Positions 46,247 to 55,639 of a stretch of DNA of 64,000 bases are shown piece after piece. The translations under genes were made by a program, and so were the position numbers. Position 1 is the stretch's first letter, and every line of letters begins with the position of its first letter. Under the pieces are notes generated by a model, which was not told the origin of the DNA, searched no databases, and saw only the letters and a program-made list of their open reading frames with translations. Where the stretch lies: the NCBI GenBank assembly GCA_021797775.1, contig JAJZZC010000001.1, positions 16,762 to 80,761 of the forward strand, in the 5' to 3' direction. This stretch comes from Bacillota bacterium (GTDB lineage: Bacteria; Bacillota; Sulfobacillia; RBS10-35; JAJYVN01).

Positions 46247-46470
46247 GCCCCCCACCCACAAAGGGCGGAGGGATTCCGCGGTACCACCTTTCCTGCGATC
46301 CCCCACATGGGGGCACGCCACTCAGAAGCGCCCGCTATCGCCGGGCCGCGCGCCGCCGCGGGCGCGACGGAAGAAGCCGGGGTGATGCGCCGATCGCAGC
46401 GGACCGCCGGGCTTCCACCTCGCCCCGGCTCTCTGACGGCCCACGTCCGCGATGCGCCCGTCCCCGACCC
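46247..46470 (-). promoter_or_regulatory. T-box riboswitch, isoleucine-specific
   Basis: AAAGGTGGTACCGCGGAAT (46273-46293 region) is the T-box antiterminator sequence. It is followed by a terminator stem CCTCCGCCC/GGGTGGGGGG (46247-46272) with only a modest U-stretch. The specifier AUC is at 46384-46386 in GGCGCATCACCCCGGCTTC, aligned with the UAC specifier context of the aromatic-operon T-box. The 5' limit is approximate; the promoter is not certain (TTGCGC with a poor -10 near 46485). Confidence 0.87.
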
Positions 46471-46541
46471 GTGGAGCGTATCGCGCCGGAGTGAGGGGCG
46501 CAAGGGCGGGGGGCGCGGGCCAGCGCCCGCCGAAGAGGCCG

Positions 46542-46712
46542 TCATGTGCGCCCCGCCCCGGGGGTAAACGGCGTTGGAAACGCATTCCGCGTGTCGAACA
46601 TCACGATCTGCGAAGCCATGATGAGGAATGCCTCAAGGTCGGCATCCTCCCCAAGCCAGTTCCTCAGATACACCCGAGGCAGCGGTCGGGAGCAAGCGAG
46701 CGCACTTGGCAT
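46542..46712 (-). CDS. possible 56-residue protein upstream of the ileS leader
   Basis: ATG at 46712 preceded by GAGGGAG at 5 nt. It reads MPSALACSRPLPRVYLRNWL, then GEDADLEAFLIMASQIVMFD and TRNAFPTPFTPGAGRT. The region is less GC-rich than the flanking non-coding DNA and has a normal residue mix. No family recognised; it could be a remnant of a longer gene. It ends about 70 bp before the T-box leader. Confidence 0.35.
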   Translation of the reverse strand: MPSALACSRPLPRVYLRNWLGEDADLEAFLIMASQIVMFDTRNAFPTPFTPGAGRT

Positions 46713-47192
46713 GATCGCTCCCTCGCGGCAGTGACCATGGCGCTCGCGTCCGCAGACCAGCGCGAGAGGCACTGGACGAGCACATCGAGCGGAGAAACCG
46801 CAACGCGCGCTCCCCCCGCATCCGATCCGTCCACGACGCACGGTCGCGCCGTCGTAGGCGCAGCGAGGTGCAGAGCGACGTGGGGGGTGGGGCGAAGGGG
46901 GCCGCGTCTCTCCGGAACCCCTTCGCCCGCGCGCGAGGCAGCGGCGACCCTGGGGGATCCCACCTGTACATCCAGACGGCGCGAGGCGGCGATTTGCGTG
47001 GTCCGAGCCCGTACGTTTGCGCCCTGCCCCCCCGCCCCGCAGAAGGTCGGGCTGGCGCTATGGCGGGTGCCGCGACGGCCGTCGCGCCTCAGCTACGCCC
47101 GGGGCGGGGAGCCTCCGCGGAAAGCGAGCGGGGGGACGGATCTAGCGGTCGGCGCGCCCAGTCCAGCGGACGGGCGCCCCAGCCGGCGCCCG
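46713..47192. other. non-coding, nothing recognised
   Basis: Gap downstream of the MFS gene. No perfect hairpin found near its stop codon. Confidence 0.35.
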
Positions 47193-48419
47193 CTACCCGC
47201 CCCGCGCGCCCGTGGCATGCGCCTCTTCGGGCGGGGGCGCGTCCTTGAACGCGTACCAGTAGGCCACCAGGTTGGCGCCCATGAACAGCGCAGCCCCATA
47301 GAGCGGCGTGTCCAGAAACGACTCCATCAGCACACCACCGATGGCGGGACTGATGGTCGACGTGACCTGGGCGGGCAGCGAGCCCAGCGCCGCGACCGCG
47401 CCGCGCCGGCGTTCGTCCGCCACGCCCATGGCGTACGACTGCCGCGCGGGCATGCCCAGGGAATTAAACGCCATGCGCAGCGCGTAGAGGGCACCGGCCA
47501 GGGCGAAGGTGGGCATCCAGGCCATCACGATCAGGGTCGCCACCGAAACGGTCCGCGTGACCGTCACAGCACGCACCACTCCAAGGCGCTCGGCCAGGCG
47601 GGCGGCCCCCAGGTAGGGCAGGGCGGTCACCAGGTTGGTCACGGTATACAGAACGCCGAGCGCCCCAGGACCGACACCGTACCGGACATGGAACCAGTAG
47701 GTGAGCAGGGGCCCGAGGAAGCCGAAGCCGAGGCCGTTCAGCGAGTTGGTCAGCCCCAGCCTGCCGATAAGCTGCCTGGTGGAAAGGGCCGCAGCCTGCT
47801 GGGGAGAGGTGAAGGGCTCGGGCGGGGTTTCGCGCAGAGGCAGGGTCACCGCCAGCATGGCCAGGGACACCAGCGCACCGAGCAGGAACATCAGCCGGTA
47901 GGCGTGCAGCCAGGTCCAGCCGGAGGCGTGCAGGGCATCGGGCACATAGGCCACGAGCGAGCCCAGCGCACCGGCCATGACGCCGACGAACGAGATCCGG
48001 CCGAAGGCCGCCGTCCGCTGCCGGGCGTCCACCGAGGCCGCGACCAGGGGCTGCTCAGCGGGAAAGACCGGCCCCCAGGACCCGCCGCTGCCCGCCCCCC
48101 CTCCGCGCCCGACCCCGCCGAGGCCGCTGGCGAAGGCGATCGCGACCACGTTGGCGGACAGGCCCATCAGCAGGCCGCCCAGGACGCCGAGCACGCCGAG
48201 CATCAGCAACATGCGCCGACGGCCGTGGCGATCGCCGGCGAGCCCGACCACCAGCACCAGCGCGGCCGTGGCGACCCCGCCGACCGTGAGCAGGCCGCCA
48301 ATGGCGGCGCTGCGGTAGCCGGCGGCGGCTAGGTACAGCGGGAATACCACGGTGAGGAACGCGGTGCCAAAGCTGCGCAGGGCCCGCCCCGCATACAGCC
48401 AGACGAGGTTGTCGCCCAA
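47193..48419 (-). CDS. MFS transporter
   Basis: 408 residues with 12 predicted helices. The MFS loop 2-3 motif is present as GLAGDRHGRRRMLL (G-x3-D-x-x-G-R-R/K). Other features: a first helix RSFGTAFLTVVFPLYLAAAG, and a central loop (LRETPPEPFTSPQQ) that separates the two six-helix halves; the second half has the related RLAERLGVVRAV loop. The TTG at 48419 is 6 nt after GGGAGG; the longer frame upstream is Arg/Gly-rich. Such proteins are secondary transporters, often drug or metabolite exporters. The substrate is not evident. Confidence 0.85.
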   Translation of the reverse strand: MGDNLVWLYAGRALRSFGTAFLTVVFPLYLAAAGYRSAAIGGLLTVGGVATAALVLVVGLAGDRHGRRRMLLMLGVLGVLGGLLMGLSANVVAIAFASGLGGVGRGGGAGSGGSWGPVFPAEQPLVAASVDARQRTAAFGRISFVGVMAGALGSLVAYVPDALHASGWTWLHAYRLMFLLGALVSLAMLAVTLPLRETPPEPFTSPQQAAALSTRQLIGRLGLTNSLNGLGFGFLGPLLTYWFHVRYGVGPGALGVLYTVTNLVTALPYLGAARLAERLGVVRAVTVTRTVSVATLIVMAWMPTFALAGALYALRMAFNSLGMPARQSYAMGVADERRRGAVAALGSLPAQVTSTISPAIGGVLMESFLDTPLYGAALFMGANLVAYWYAFKDAPPPEEAHATGARGG

Positions 48420-48568
48420 CGTCCGCCTCCCGGTCGCATGGCCGGCGCGCCGGCGCGCGCCACGGACCCGCCCGCCACCACGGGCCAAGGGGCATGTCGC
48501 GGCGGTCGGAGTCCCGCTGCCGCCCAGCCTTCGCTGGAGGGTGGGACAGCCCCCCCACCGCCAGCGGG

Positions 48569-48892
48569 TCAGCCAGACCGCTCATCCGTCCGGTGGGCGG
48601 CCATCGCGTCCTCGTGCACGAACACGCGATGGCGAGGCGGGCCCTGCAGGAGGTCCTCCCCGAGGGCAACCGCCGCTCGAAAACCGCTGGACTTCGTGAA
48701 GGCCCGGAAGTCCTCCCGCCGATCCCACTCCGAATACACCAGATACGAGCCCGGCCGGTGCACGTCCCGGTAGAGACGGGTGTCGCGGTGGCCGCGGAGC
48801 GTGCCCAAGGCATCGAGCACCTCCGCCATCGCGCGTTCGAACCGCGCTTCCTCCCCTGGCTTGACGTCATAGTTCAACCCAAACGTGACCAT
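48569..48892 (-). CDS. antibiotic-biosynthesis-monooxygenase (ABM) fold protein
   Basis: 107 residues, the size of one ABM/dimeric alpha-beta barrel domain: VTFGLNYDVKPGEEARFERA (first strand and helix), GHRDTRLYRDVHRPGSYLVY (central strands), SEWDRREDFRAFTKSSGFRA (the W-x-s-xxxFxxHxxs helix), ending at VFVHEDAMAAHR. The family includes haem oxygenase-like and quinone-oxidising enzymes as well as proteins of unknown role. The ATG at 48892 has only a weak ribosome site. It lies 150 bp upstream of the MFS gene on the same strand and may share its transcript. Confidence 0.75.
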   Translation of the reverse strand: MVTFGLNYDVKPGEEARFERAMAEVLDALGTLRGHRDTRLYRDVHRPGSYLVYSEWDRREDFRAFTKSSGFRAAVALGEDLLQGPPRHRVFVHEDAMAAHRTDERSG

Positions 48893-49031
48893 CTTGGCCT
48901 GGTTGAGCCGGGTGCACACGGACCGATGGCCTCGATCCGTGCTCCAGTCGCCCTGACCAGGCTTCCGCCCCTTTCCGGCCTGCGATTCGCCCTTTCCGAG
49001 GCACCAGGCCACCGCTCTGGTTTCGGCCGAA

Positions 49032-49062
49032 GGGACGCCCGGCTACGGGAGGCCGTCGTCCC
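49032..49062 (-). terminator. hairpin after efp
   Basis: GGGACG/CGTCCC plus CGGC/GCCG with a small internal loop, 30 bp past the efp stop. Confidence 0.4.
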
Positions 49063-49091
49063 GAGGGGTCAGCGCCGCGGGCTGCGGCACG

Positions 49092-49658
49092 TTACAGCCT
49101 GCCCACGTACTGCCCCGTGCGCGTATCCACCTTGACGCGCTGGCCCTTGTCGATGAACAGTGGAACCTGGACGACAGCCCCGGTGTCGATGGTCGCTGGT
49201 TTGGTCGCGTTGTTCACCGTGTCCCCGCGCACGCCCGGCGCTGTATCGGCGATGGTGGTCTCGATGGTCGTGGGCAGTTCGACGTCGACGATGCCGCCCT
49301 TGTACGTGGTGACCACAAGCCGCATGCCCTCCTGCAGGAAGCGGCGCTGCTCGCCGATGCTGTCGCCCGCGACGGGAAACTGCTCGTAGGACTCGGTGTC
49401 CATCAGGTTGTACTGCCCGTCCGCCTCGTAGAGGAACTGCATGTCCCTGCGCTCCACGAGGGCGGCCGGCACCTTCTCCGCCGAGCGGAAGGTTCGCTCG
49501 AAGATCGCGCCCGTCTGCAGGTTCTTCAGCCGGGCGCGCACAAAGGCCGGGCCCTTCCCCGGCTTGATGTGCTGGCTCTCCAAAACGAGAATCGGCGCGC
49601 CGTCCAGCTCGACGGTCATCCCCCCGCGCCAATCCGTGGTCGAGGTCATCTCGGCCAT
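49092..49658 (-). CDS. efp: translation elongation factor P
   Basis: 188 residues, three beta-barrel domains as usual. It relieves ribosome stalling at polyproline. The conserved loop HIKPGKGPAF carries the Lys that may be modified; C-terminal domain signature TIADTAPGVRGDT...KPATIDTGAVVQVPLFIDKG is typical. ATG with a GGAGAAGG site. Downstream of aroQ by 99 bp on the same strand, the common Bacillota arrangement (aroQ-(pepP)-efp) without the peptidase gene. The window is rich in proline-codon-dense genes, so EF-P is likely important. Confidence 0.95.
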   Translation of the reverse strand: MAEMTSTTDWRGGMTVELDGAPILVLESQHIKPGKGPAFVRARLKNLQTGAIFERTFRSAEKVPAALVERRDMQFLYEADGQYNLMDTESYEQFPVAGDSIGEQRRFLQEGMRLVVTTYKGGIVDVELPTTIETTIADTAPGVRGDTVNNATKPATIDTGAVVQVPLFIDKGQRVKVDTRTGQYVGRL

Positions 49659-49757
49659 GTCCTTCTCCCCTTTTGCAGCATGGAAACGTCACCGGGCCGC
49701 GCGCTCATGCGCCGCCGCGGCCCGCCCAGAGAAAGCGCCCCAAGGTGCCTCTCTCCG

Positions 49758-50225
49758 CTACGTGCGCGCCGCGGCCGCGCCGCCGCCCAGCAGGGTGGCC
49801 AGTCCGCGCAGCGCCAGCAGGTAACCCACCGCGCCGAAGCCGGCGACGCTGCCCCGGCAGACGGGGGCCACCAGGGAGACCTGACGAAACGGCTCACGCG
49901 CGCTAGGTTGAGAGAGGTGCACCTCGACGGCCGGCACCCCGAGCTCACCCACCGCGGCGAGCGCGTCCCGGATGGCGACGCTGGTGTGGGTGTAGCCCGC
50001 GGGGTTGATCACGATCCCCGCGCAGCGGCCCTCAGCGCCCTGGATGGCGTCGACGATGGCGCCCTCGCCGTTGTGCTGGACCGACTCCACCTCCAGGGCC
50101 AGGTCCCGTCCGAGCTGTGCCAAGGCCCTGTCGATTTCGGCCAGCGTCGACCGGCCGTACACGCCCGGCTCGCGACGGCCGAGTAGATTCAGGTTCGGCC
50201 CGTGGATCACCAGCACCCTGGGCAC
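49758..50225 (-). CDS. aroQ: 3-dehydroquinate dehydratase, type II
   Basis: 155 residues; third enzyme of the shikimate pathway, forming a dodecamer of flavodoxin-like subunits. Motifs: VLVIHGPNLNLLGRREPGVYG (catalytic Arg and Tyr loop), SVQHNGEGAIVDAI (SNxEG equivalent), INPAGYTHTSVAIRDAL, VEVHLSQPSAREPFRQ (active-site His), SLVAPVCRGSVAGFGAVGY. The GTG start lies 8 nt after GGGGTGAG. It probably heads an aroQ-efp transcript. Confidence 0.95.
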   Translation of the reverse strand: MPRVLVIHGPNLNLLGRREPGVYGRSTLAEIDRALAQLGRDLALEVESVQHNGEGAIVDAIQGAEGRCAGIVINPAGYTHTSVAIRDALAAVGELGVPAVEVHLSQPSAREPFRQVSLVAPVCRGSVAGFGAVGYLLALRGLATLLGGGAAAART

Positions 50226-50412
50226 GAGCGGCTCACCCCGCAGCAGCAGTGGACTTGGCGACGGCCGTTCCGGCCCATCGCCGCGTGGAGCGGCTCTTGC
50301 GCGGTGCACCAGGGCGCGGACCACCCCGGACCCACCCGCGTGCCATGATAGCACGGCAGCGCACCCGGACTGGACGGCCGCGCGGGATCGCAACCCCGCG
50401 CGGCCCGGAGGA

Positions 50413-51195
50413 TCAGGCCTCCGAAACCGCCGCGATGCCAGCGCGGCCCGTCCCCGCTGGCGTGCCCGCACCCGAGCCGGCATTCTCGAAGCGCACCCCG
50501 AGCGCCTGCTCGAATCCGTGAACAACCGCTCTCTCCAGGTCGGACCGGGTGACGCCGGGGCAGATGTCCCCAAGCCCGGCGGCCCGCTCGACCAGTACCC
50601 CCGCCGCGTCAGGGCCAAGCCCCAGTAGCCGTGCATGCAGGGCGGCGTCCAAGCGCATCGGCAGCGAGCCGTGCTGCAGGAGGAAGCCCGCGTGGCGCAG
50701 TTGCGCGCTACCAGCCAGCTTACGCCCGCCGCAGACCACCTCGTGGGCGGCGGGGGCGTCGAAGCAAGCGCCGCTGCGTGCCGTCAGCCGTCGGCCCTCC
50801 GCCAGGGCGGCGTCGACCCCGAGCGCGCGATAGGCCGTCACCAGGGCCGCGCCGATCCAGGCGTACGCCGCCCGGACGCCCTCTGGCGCCAACGCCAGGG
50901 GCAGGACCACGGCATAGGTCAGCTCGTCCGCGGCGTGGAGCACGGCGCGGCCCCCCGTGGGCCGCCGCACCACGTCCCAGCCCGCGGCGCGGCACGCGGC
51001 CACGTCACAGGCCCGCTCGGCGTCCTGGTGCAGGCCGATGGACACAGCCGGCGGGGTCCAACTGTAGAGCCGCAACGTGGGCGGCAGCCGGCCCGCACCC
51101 ACCGCCTGGGCGACGGCCAGGTCGGCGGCCATGTTGTCCTCCCCCCGCGCAGGGCCGTCGATCCGGAGACCCCAGATCGTCCCCCCACCCACCAC
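50413..51195 (-). CDS. lipM: lipoyl/octanoyl transferase (LipM-like)
   Basis: About 260 residues of the BPL/LPL fold. Landmarks: IDGPARGEDNMAADLAVAQA, RLYSWTPPAVSIGLHQDAER, VVRRPTGGRAVLHAADELTY (RRxxGGGxVxH) and RSGACFDAPAAHEVVCGGRK with the acyl-carrying Cys of LipM in ACFxxPAxxEVV. Next comes KLAGSAQLRHAGFLLQHGSL. LipM moves octanoate from acyl carrier protein to GcvH in Bacillota. The start is uncertain: GTG 51195 or 51192, both with weak ribosome sites. Single gene; 187 bp upstream of aroQ. Confidence 0.85.
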   Translation of the reverse strand: MVGGGTIWGLRIDGPARGEDNMAADLAVAQAVGAGRLPPTLRLYSWTPPAVSIGLHQDAERACDVAACRAAGWDVVRRPTGGRAVLHAADELTYAVVLPLALAPEGVRAAYAWIGAALVTAYRALGVDAALAEGRRLTARSGACFDAPAAHEVVCGGRKLAGSAQLRHAGFLLQHGSLPMRLDAALHARLLGLGPDAAGVLVERAAGLGDICPGVTRSDLERAVVHGFEQALGVRFENAGSGAGTPAGTGRAGIAAVSEA

Positions 51196-51806
51196 ACCGT
51201 TCTGGGTCTTACAAGCAGACACGCGCTTCCACCCACCCTTCCAACGCCCCCGGGAGCCACGCCAGCCAGGGGCCGGGTTGACGGAGACGCCAGCCGATGC
51301 CGCGATGCGCACCCATCGGAGACGCTGGCATCGCGCCCCGTGCCGCCGCTGCCCTCGCCGCGGGCTGGGCCGCATGCCCCCCCCTGGCCGCCGTGGTCCG
51401 CCGCGTAGGTCGGCAGCGGTCGGCCCATCATCGGCGGACGCTGCCACTCCGTGCACATCTCGCCCCGCACCCCGGGGCGGGCACGGGGCAGCGGAACGGC
51501 GCCGCGCCCGCTCCAGGGCCGCGCCGGGTGGGGCACGTCCGGAGCGGGCGCCTGGCGCGCCCCGGCGTCCGCTCCCACCTGGGGCGACGACACAGCCGCC
51601 CAGCGCCTTGCGCCGCCGGAAGCCCGCGGCCCCCTCTGAGCAAGCGGCGGCGGATGGGCCGGCTCCCGGCCATTGCCACGGCACGCCACGCGGGCACGCG
51701 GGCAACCTAGCCGCGGACTGATGCCGCCGGGGCCGTCTTCCTGTGGGGGCCGGGGCGACCTGGCCCCGCTGCCGTGCCCGGCGGTCGGCGGGATGTGGGA
51801 TGGCTC
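51196..51806. other. non-coding, nothing recognised
   Basis: Between mutS2 and the lipM-like gene. No remnant or firm hairpin seen. Confidence 0.35.
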
Positions 51807-54245
51807 TCAGGAACGCACGGCCACGACCGTCGCGCCTGCGCCGCCCTCGCCCGAGGCGCCGAGACGGAAGCCAGCCACCTGGGGGTGGCCGCGCAGGAAC
51901 TCCCCGATCGCCTCGCGCAATGCGCCGGTGCCCTTACCATGGATCAGCCGCACCTCGGAGGCGCCGACCAGCACGGCGTCGTCCAGGAGCTTGTCGACGC
52001 GGGCCAACGCCTCCTCGGCGCGCAAGCCGCGCAGGTCGCACTCCGTCTGGAATTCGCGCAACCAGAGCGGCGCGCCGGGCGGCGCCGGACGGGCGCGCGA
52101 TGCGGCGGGCGCGCCGGCCGTTGGGGCCGCAATACCCGCCGCCGGCTCCAGGTCCGCCAGGGGCACGTTCAGCCGCAGGGACCCGAGTTGCACGACCGCC
52201 CCGCCGTCGGCCGGCGGGGCGGCCAAGAGCCCCATCCGGTCGAGGCTGCGCACGCGCACGGGCTGACCGACCCGCAGATCAGGCGATGGCCGCGGCGGCG
52301 GGACGATTCTGGCGGCGGCCGGGCGCGCCTGCAAACGGCGGCGGTGGTCCTGGGCCTGGCGCAGCAACTCGGCCCGCCGCTCCGAGGCCTCGGCTTCCTC
52401 CACCAGACGCCGCAACTCGCGCATCACGCCGTCCGCCTCGCGGCGCGCGTCCCGCAGCAGGCGCTCCGACTCCTGAACCGCCTCCTCCAGGATCTGCCGC
52501 CGCCGCTGCTCCATCCCCTCCCCTTGCGCCTGCAGTTCCGCGCGCAGCGCCTCGGCGGCCGCACGTTCCTTCTCGGCCTGCTCGGCCGCCGTACGCAGCC
52601 GCTGTTCCTCGGAGGCCATCCCGGCGATCATCGACTCCACGTGGCGTTCCTCCGGGCGCTGGAAGGCGGCCGCGCGCTCGACAATCGCCTCGGGCAGGCC
52701 GAGCCGGCGCGCGATGGCGAAGGCCTGGCTCCCTCCCGGCACCCCGATGACCAGGCGGTAGGTGGGCGCCAGCGTCTCGGGGTCGAAGGACATCGACCCG
52801 TTCTCCAACCGCGGCGTGCGGTAGGCGAAGGCCTTCAACTCGCTGTAATGGGTGGTCACGATCGAGCGGGCGCATGCCGCGACCAGGTGCTCCAACAGGG
52901 CCATCGCCAGCGCGGCACCCTCGCCGGGGTCCGTACCCGCGCCCAGCTCGTCCAGCAGCACCAGGGCCCCGGGACGGACGGCGGCGACGGCCGCCACCAC
53001 GGCGCGCATGTGCGAGGAGAAGGTCGAGAGGCTCTGCGCCACCCCCTGCTCATCCCCGGCGTCGCCGCAAACCCGCGGGAACACCCCGAGGCGGCTCCCT
53101 TCGCCCGCCGGGAGGTGCAGGCCTGCCTGCGCCATGCAGGCGAAGAGCCCGGCGATCTTGAGCGAGACGGTCTTGCCGCCGGTGTTCGGCCCCGTGAGCA
53201 CGAGGGCGTCGAAATCCACGCCGACCCGAATATCCACGGGAACCGGCCGGGCGATCAACGGGTGCCGGGCGGCGCGCAGGTCGAGCGCCGGTTCCTGCAG
53301 TGCCTCCGGCCGGACCGCCCGCCAGTCAACGGACAGCCGCCCCTTGGCCATCGCGAAGTCTAGGTGGGCTGCCGCGTCCAGGCTGCGGCGGAAGGCCGCG
53401 TCTACACCCCCGCAGAGCGCGGACAGCTCGGTGAGCACACGCAGCACCTCGGATGCGACGCGCGACTCGGCGGCCCGCAACTCGTTGCCGAGTTCCACCA
53501 CCGCCAACGGCTCCACGAAAACAGTGGCGCCGCTGCCGGACTGGTCGTGCACGAGGCCCGGCACCTGGCCGCGCTGGTCGGCCTTGACGGGCAACACGAA
53601 CCGGTCGCGGCGCAGGGTGACGATGGGCTCCTGGAGCGCGGGCTGCAGGGTGGCGTCCCGCACCAACTCCTCCAGGCGGTCGCGGATCGCGGACTCCAGA
53701 CGGCGCACCTGGCGCCGCGCCTCGGCCAGCGCGGGACTGGCCCGGTCCAGCACCTCGCCGTCGGGGAATAGGCAGCGCCCGGTCTCCCGCTCCACGGCGC
53801 CGAGGTCCGCGAGCGTCTCCGCCCGGTCCCAGAGGCGCGGCGCCTCTTCGGCGCACGACGCGAAGAAGGCGCGCAGCCGGCCGACGCAGCCCGCGGTCTC
53901 ACCGATCCACCACAATTCCTGGCCGGACAGCACGCCGCCACGCGCTGCACGCGCCACCAGGGCACGCACGTCGCGCAGGGTGTCGAGCGGCGCGCGCGCC
54001 CCCCGCTCCCAGAGCCCCCGCGCCTCGTCGGTCTCGGCCTGGTCCCCCGCCACCTGCCGCGGCCGCGGCGAGGGACGCAGCGCCAGCGCCCGCTCACGCC
54101 CCAACGGCGAGGCGCAGCGCTCGGCCAAGCGCTCGAGCACCGCGGGGAAGTCTAGGATGGCCAGGGTGCGCTCGTCGGCGACGGGCTCGACGAGGGCGGG
54201 CGCAAAAGCGCCCCCGCGGAAAGGCCGCGGTGGTGCGACGTCCAT
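51807..54245 (-). CDS. mutS2: MutS2, Smr-domain ATPase
   Basis: 812 residues. MutS-type core and clamp (LDFPAVLERLAERCASPLGR, QEPIVTLRRDRFVLPVKADQ), ATPase with LTGPNTGGKTVSLK (Walker A), SHMRAVVAAVAAV and LVLLDELGAGTDPGEG (Walker B). A coiled coil follows (EEQRLRTAAEQAEKERAAAE and on), then a KOW-like segment and a C-terminal Smr domain (DLRGLRAEEALARVDKLLDD, RLIHGKGTGALREAI). In Bacillota it clears collided ribosomes and limits recombination. The ATG at 54245 has no ribosome site; TACAAT lies six bases upstream, so the mRNA may be leaderless. Confidence 0.95.
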   Translation of the reverse strand: MDVAPPRPFRGGAFAPALVEPVADERTLAILDFPAVLERLAERCASPLGRERALALRPSPRPRQVAGDQAETDEARGLWERGARAPLDTLRDVRALVARAARGGVLSGQELWWIGETAGCVGRLRAFFASCAEEAPRLWDRAETLADLGAVERETGRCLFPDGEVLDRASPALAEARRQVRRLESAIRDRLEELVRDATLQPALQEPIVTLRRDRFVLPVKADQRGQVPGLVHDQSGSGATVFVEPLAVVELGNELRAAESRVASEVLRVLTELSALCGGVDAAFRRSLDAAAHLDFAMAKGRLSVDWRAVRPEALQEPALDLRAARHPLIARPVPVDIRVGVDFDALVLTGPNTGGKTVSLKIAGLFACMAQAGLHLPAGEGSRLGVFPRVCGDAGDEQGVAQSLSTFSSHMRAVVAAVAAVRPGALVLLDELGAGTDPGEGAALAMALLEHLVAACARSIVTTHYSELKAFAYRTPRLENGSMSFDPETLAPTYRLVIGVPGGSQAFAIARRLGLPEAIVERAAAFQRPEERHVESMIAGMASEEQRLRTAAEQAEKERAAAEALRAELQAQGEGMEQRRRQILEEAVQESERLLRDARREADGVMRELRRLVEEAEASERRAELLRQAQDHRRRLQARPAAARIVPPPRPSPDLRVGQPVRVRSLDRMGLLAAPPADGGAVVQLGSLRLNVPLADLEPAAGIAAPTAGAPAASRARPAPPGAPLWLREFQTECDLRGLRAEEALARVDKLLDDAVLVGASEVRLIHGKGTGALREAIGEFLRGHPQVAGFRLGASGEGGAGATVVAVRS

Positions 54246-54251
54246 GCGCCC

Positions 54252-54257
54252 ATTGTA
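54252..54257 (-). promoter_or_regulatory. -10 element placed for a leaderless mutS2 mRNA
   Basis: TACAAT on the minus strand, then GGGCGC, then the ATG at 54245. Transcription should start at the A of ATG. No good -35 is visible. Confidence 0.55.
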
Positions 54258-54639
54258 CCGAGGCCGGCAGAGAGGAGCGAGAGGAACCATCCCCGGCGGG
54301 GGGCCCTGGCCCGCTCAGGAAGGCAGGCAAGCCGGGCGGCGGCGCCAGGGCCGTGGCTTCGCCGCTGGGTGCAGGACCCGGCAGTGGCCCTCGACCCCGC
54401 CTGACGCCCGCGGGCACGCCCTGTGTGGACCGCCATCCCCCACCCGGGCGGCGGTGGAGCGGACCCAGGCAGAGGCCGGGGCCGCCGCCACACGATGCGT
54501 CCGCGCGTCCCGCCCGAGACGCACGCCCCGCTGGCTGTCGGCCCGGGCCGGGGTGCCCGCGCCAGCGGTAGGTTGATCACGGTGGCGGACGGACCCGCGC
54601 GATCCCCCGCCGGCCCGCGGCGACGGGCCGCGATACGAC
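54258..54639. other. non-coding, nothing recognised
   Basis: Between the nadA terminator and the mutS2 promoter. No remnant found. Confidence 0.35.
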
Positions 54640-54669
54640 GGGCGCCCCGCCCCTCTCTGCGGGGCGCCC
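54640..54669 (-). terminator. terminator of nadA
   Basis: Perfect 11-bp stem GGGCGCCCCGC with an 8-nt loop, beginning two bases after the nadA stop codon (54671). Confidence 0.7.
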
Positions 54670-54670
54670 C

Positions 54671-55639
54671 TCAGGCGATCGCCAGCATACGGTCGATGGA
54701 CAGCCGGGCGCGTGCGGCCGTTTCCTTTGGGACGCGCACCTCGACGCGCAGGTCGCGCAGCGCGTCGCGCACCTTTTCCAACGTGATCATCTTCATATAC
54801 GGGCAGACCGCTCCGTCGCTCACGGGGATGAACCGCTTGTCCGGGTTGTCGCGCCGCATGCGATGCAAGATGCCGGTCTCTGTGGCCACCAGGAACTCCC
54901 GGGCCGGCGAGGACCGCGCGCGGTTGACCATGCCCTCTGTCGACACGACGTTCGCCGCCTCGCGCGGGATGGCGCCATCCTCCAGGAAATACAACACCGA
55001 CGTGGTGCAGCCGCATTCGGGATGCACCAGCAACTCGGCTTCCGGATGCTCCCTGCGCGCGGCACCGATGCGCTCCGGATGGATGCCCGCGTGCACATGG
55101 CACTCGCCCATCCAGATGTGCATGCGCCGGCCGGTGACCTTCTGGATCCAACTCCCGAGGAAGAAGTCGGGGAGAAAGAGGATTTCCCGGTCTTCGGGGA
55201 TGGACTGCACGACCTTGAGCGCGTTGCCCGACGTGCAGCAGTAATCGCTCTCGGCCTTGACCTCGGCCGTGGTGTTCACGTAGGAGACCACGACCGCGTC
55301 CGGATGCTCCGCCTTCCAGCGACGCAGCCGCTCAGCGTCGATGGTGTCGGCCAGGCTGCAGCCGGCGCCGGCGTCAGGCAGCAGCACCGTTTTCCCCGGC
55401 GAGAGAATGCTCGCCGTCTCGGCCATAAAATGGACGCCGCAGAAGACGATCACCTCGGCGTCCGTCGCCGCCGCCTGCCGGGACAACCCTAGGGAGTCGC
55501 CCACGTAGTCCGCGACATCCTGCACGGGGCCCACCTGGTAATTGTGCGCCAGGATCACGGCATGGCGCCGACGCTTCCATTCGGCGATCTCCGCCGCCAG
55601 TTCTGCCTCCCGTGCCTCGCCGGCGTCCACGCCGGACAT
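54671..55639 (-). CDS. nadA: quinolinate synthase
   Basis: 322 residues, short NadA type. It condenses iminoaspartate with DHAP to quinolinate on a 4Fe-4S cluster. Motifs: HAVILAHNYQVGPVQDVADY, VIVFCGVHFMAETASIL (first cluster Cys), YVNTTAEVKAESDYCCTSGN, LLVHPECGCTTSVLYF (second cluster Cys) and SDGAVCPYMKMITLEKV (third). The ATG at 55639 follows GGAGGAGAG. It lies downstream of nadB-nadC on the same strand but has its own promoter at 55784-55811. Confidence 0.95.
   Translation of the reverse strand: MSGVDAGEAREAELAAEIAEWKRRRHAVILAHNYQVGPVQDVADYVGDSLGLSRQAAATDAEVIVFCGVHFMAETASILSPGKTVLLPDAGAGCSLADTIDAERLRRWKAEHPDAVVVSYVNTTAEVKAESDYCCTSGNALKVVQSIPEDREILFLPDFFLGSWIQKVTGRRMHIWMGECHVHAGIHPERIGAARREHPEAELLVHPECGCTTSVLYFLEDGAIPREAANVVSTEGMVNRARSSPAREFLVATETGILHRMRRDNPDKRFIPVSDGAVCPYMKMITLEKVRDALRDLRVEVRVPKETAARARLSIDRMLAIA

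Noticed and set aside
44591..46567. 658-codon open frame opposite ileS
   Set aside because: Antisense shadow of a clearly real gene; it also runs through the T-box leader.
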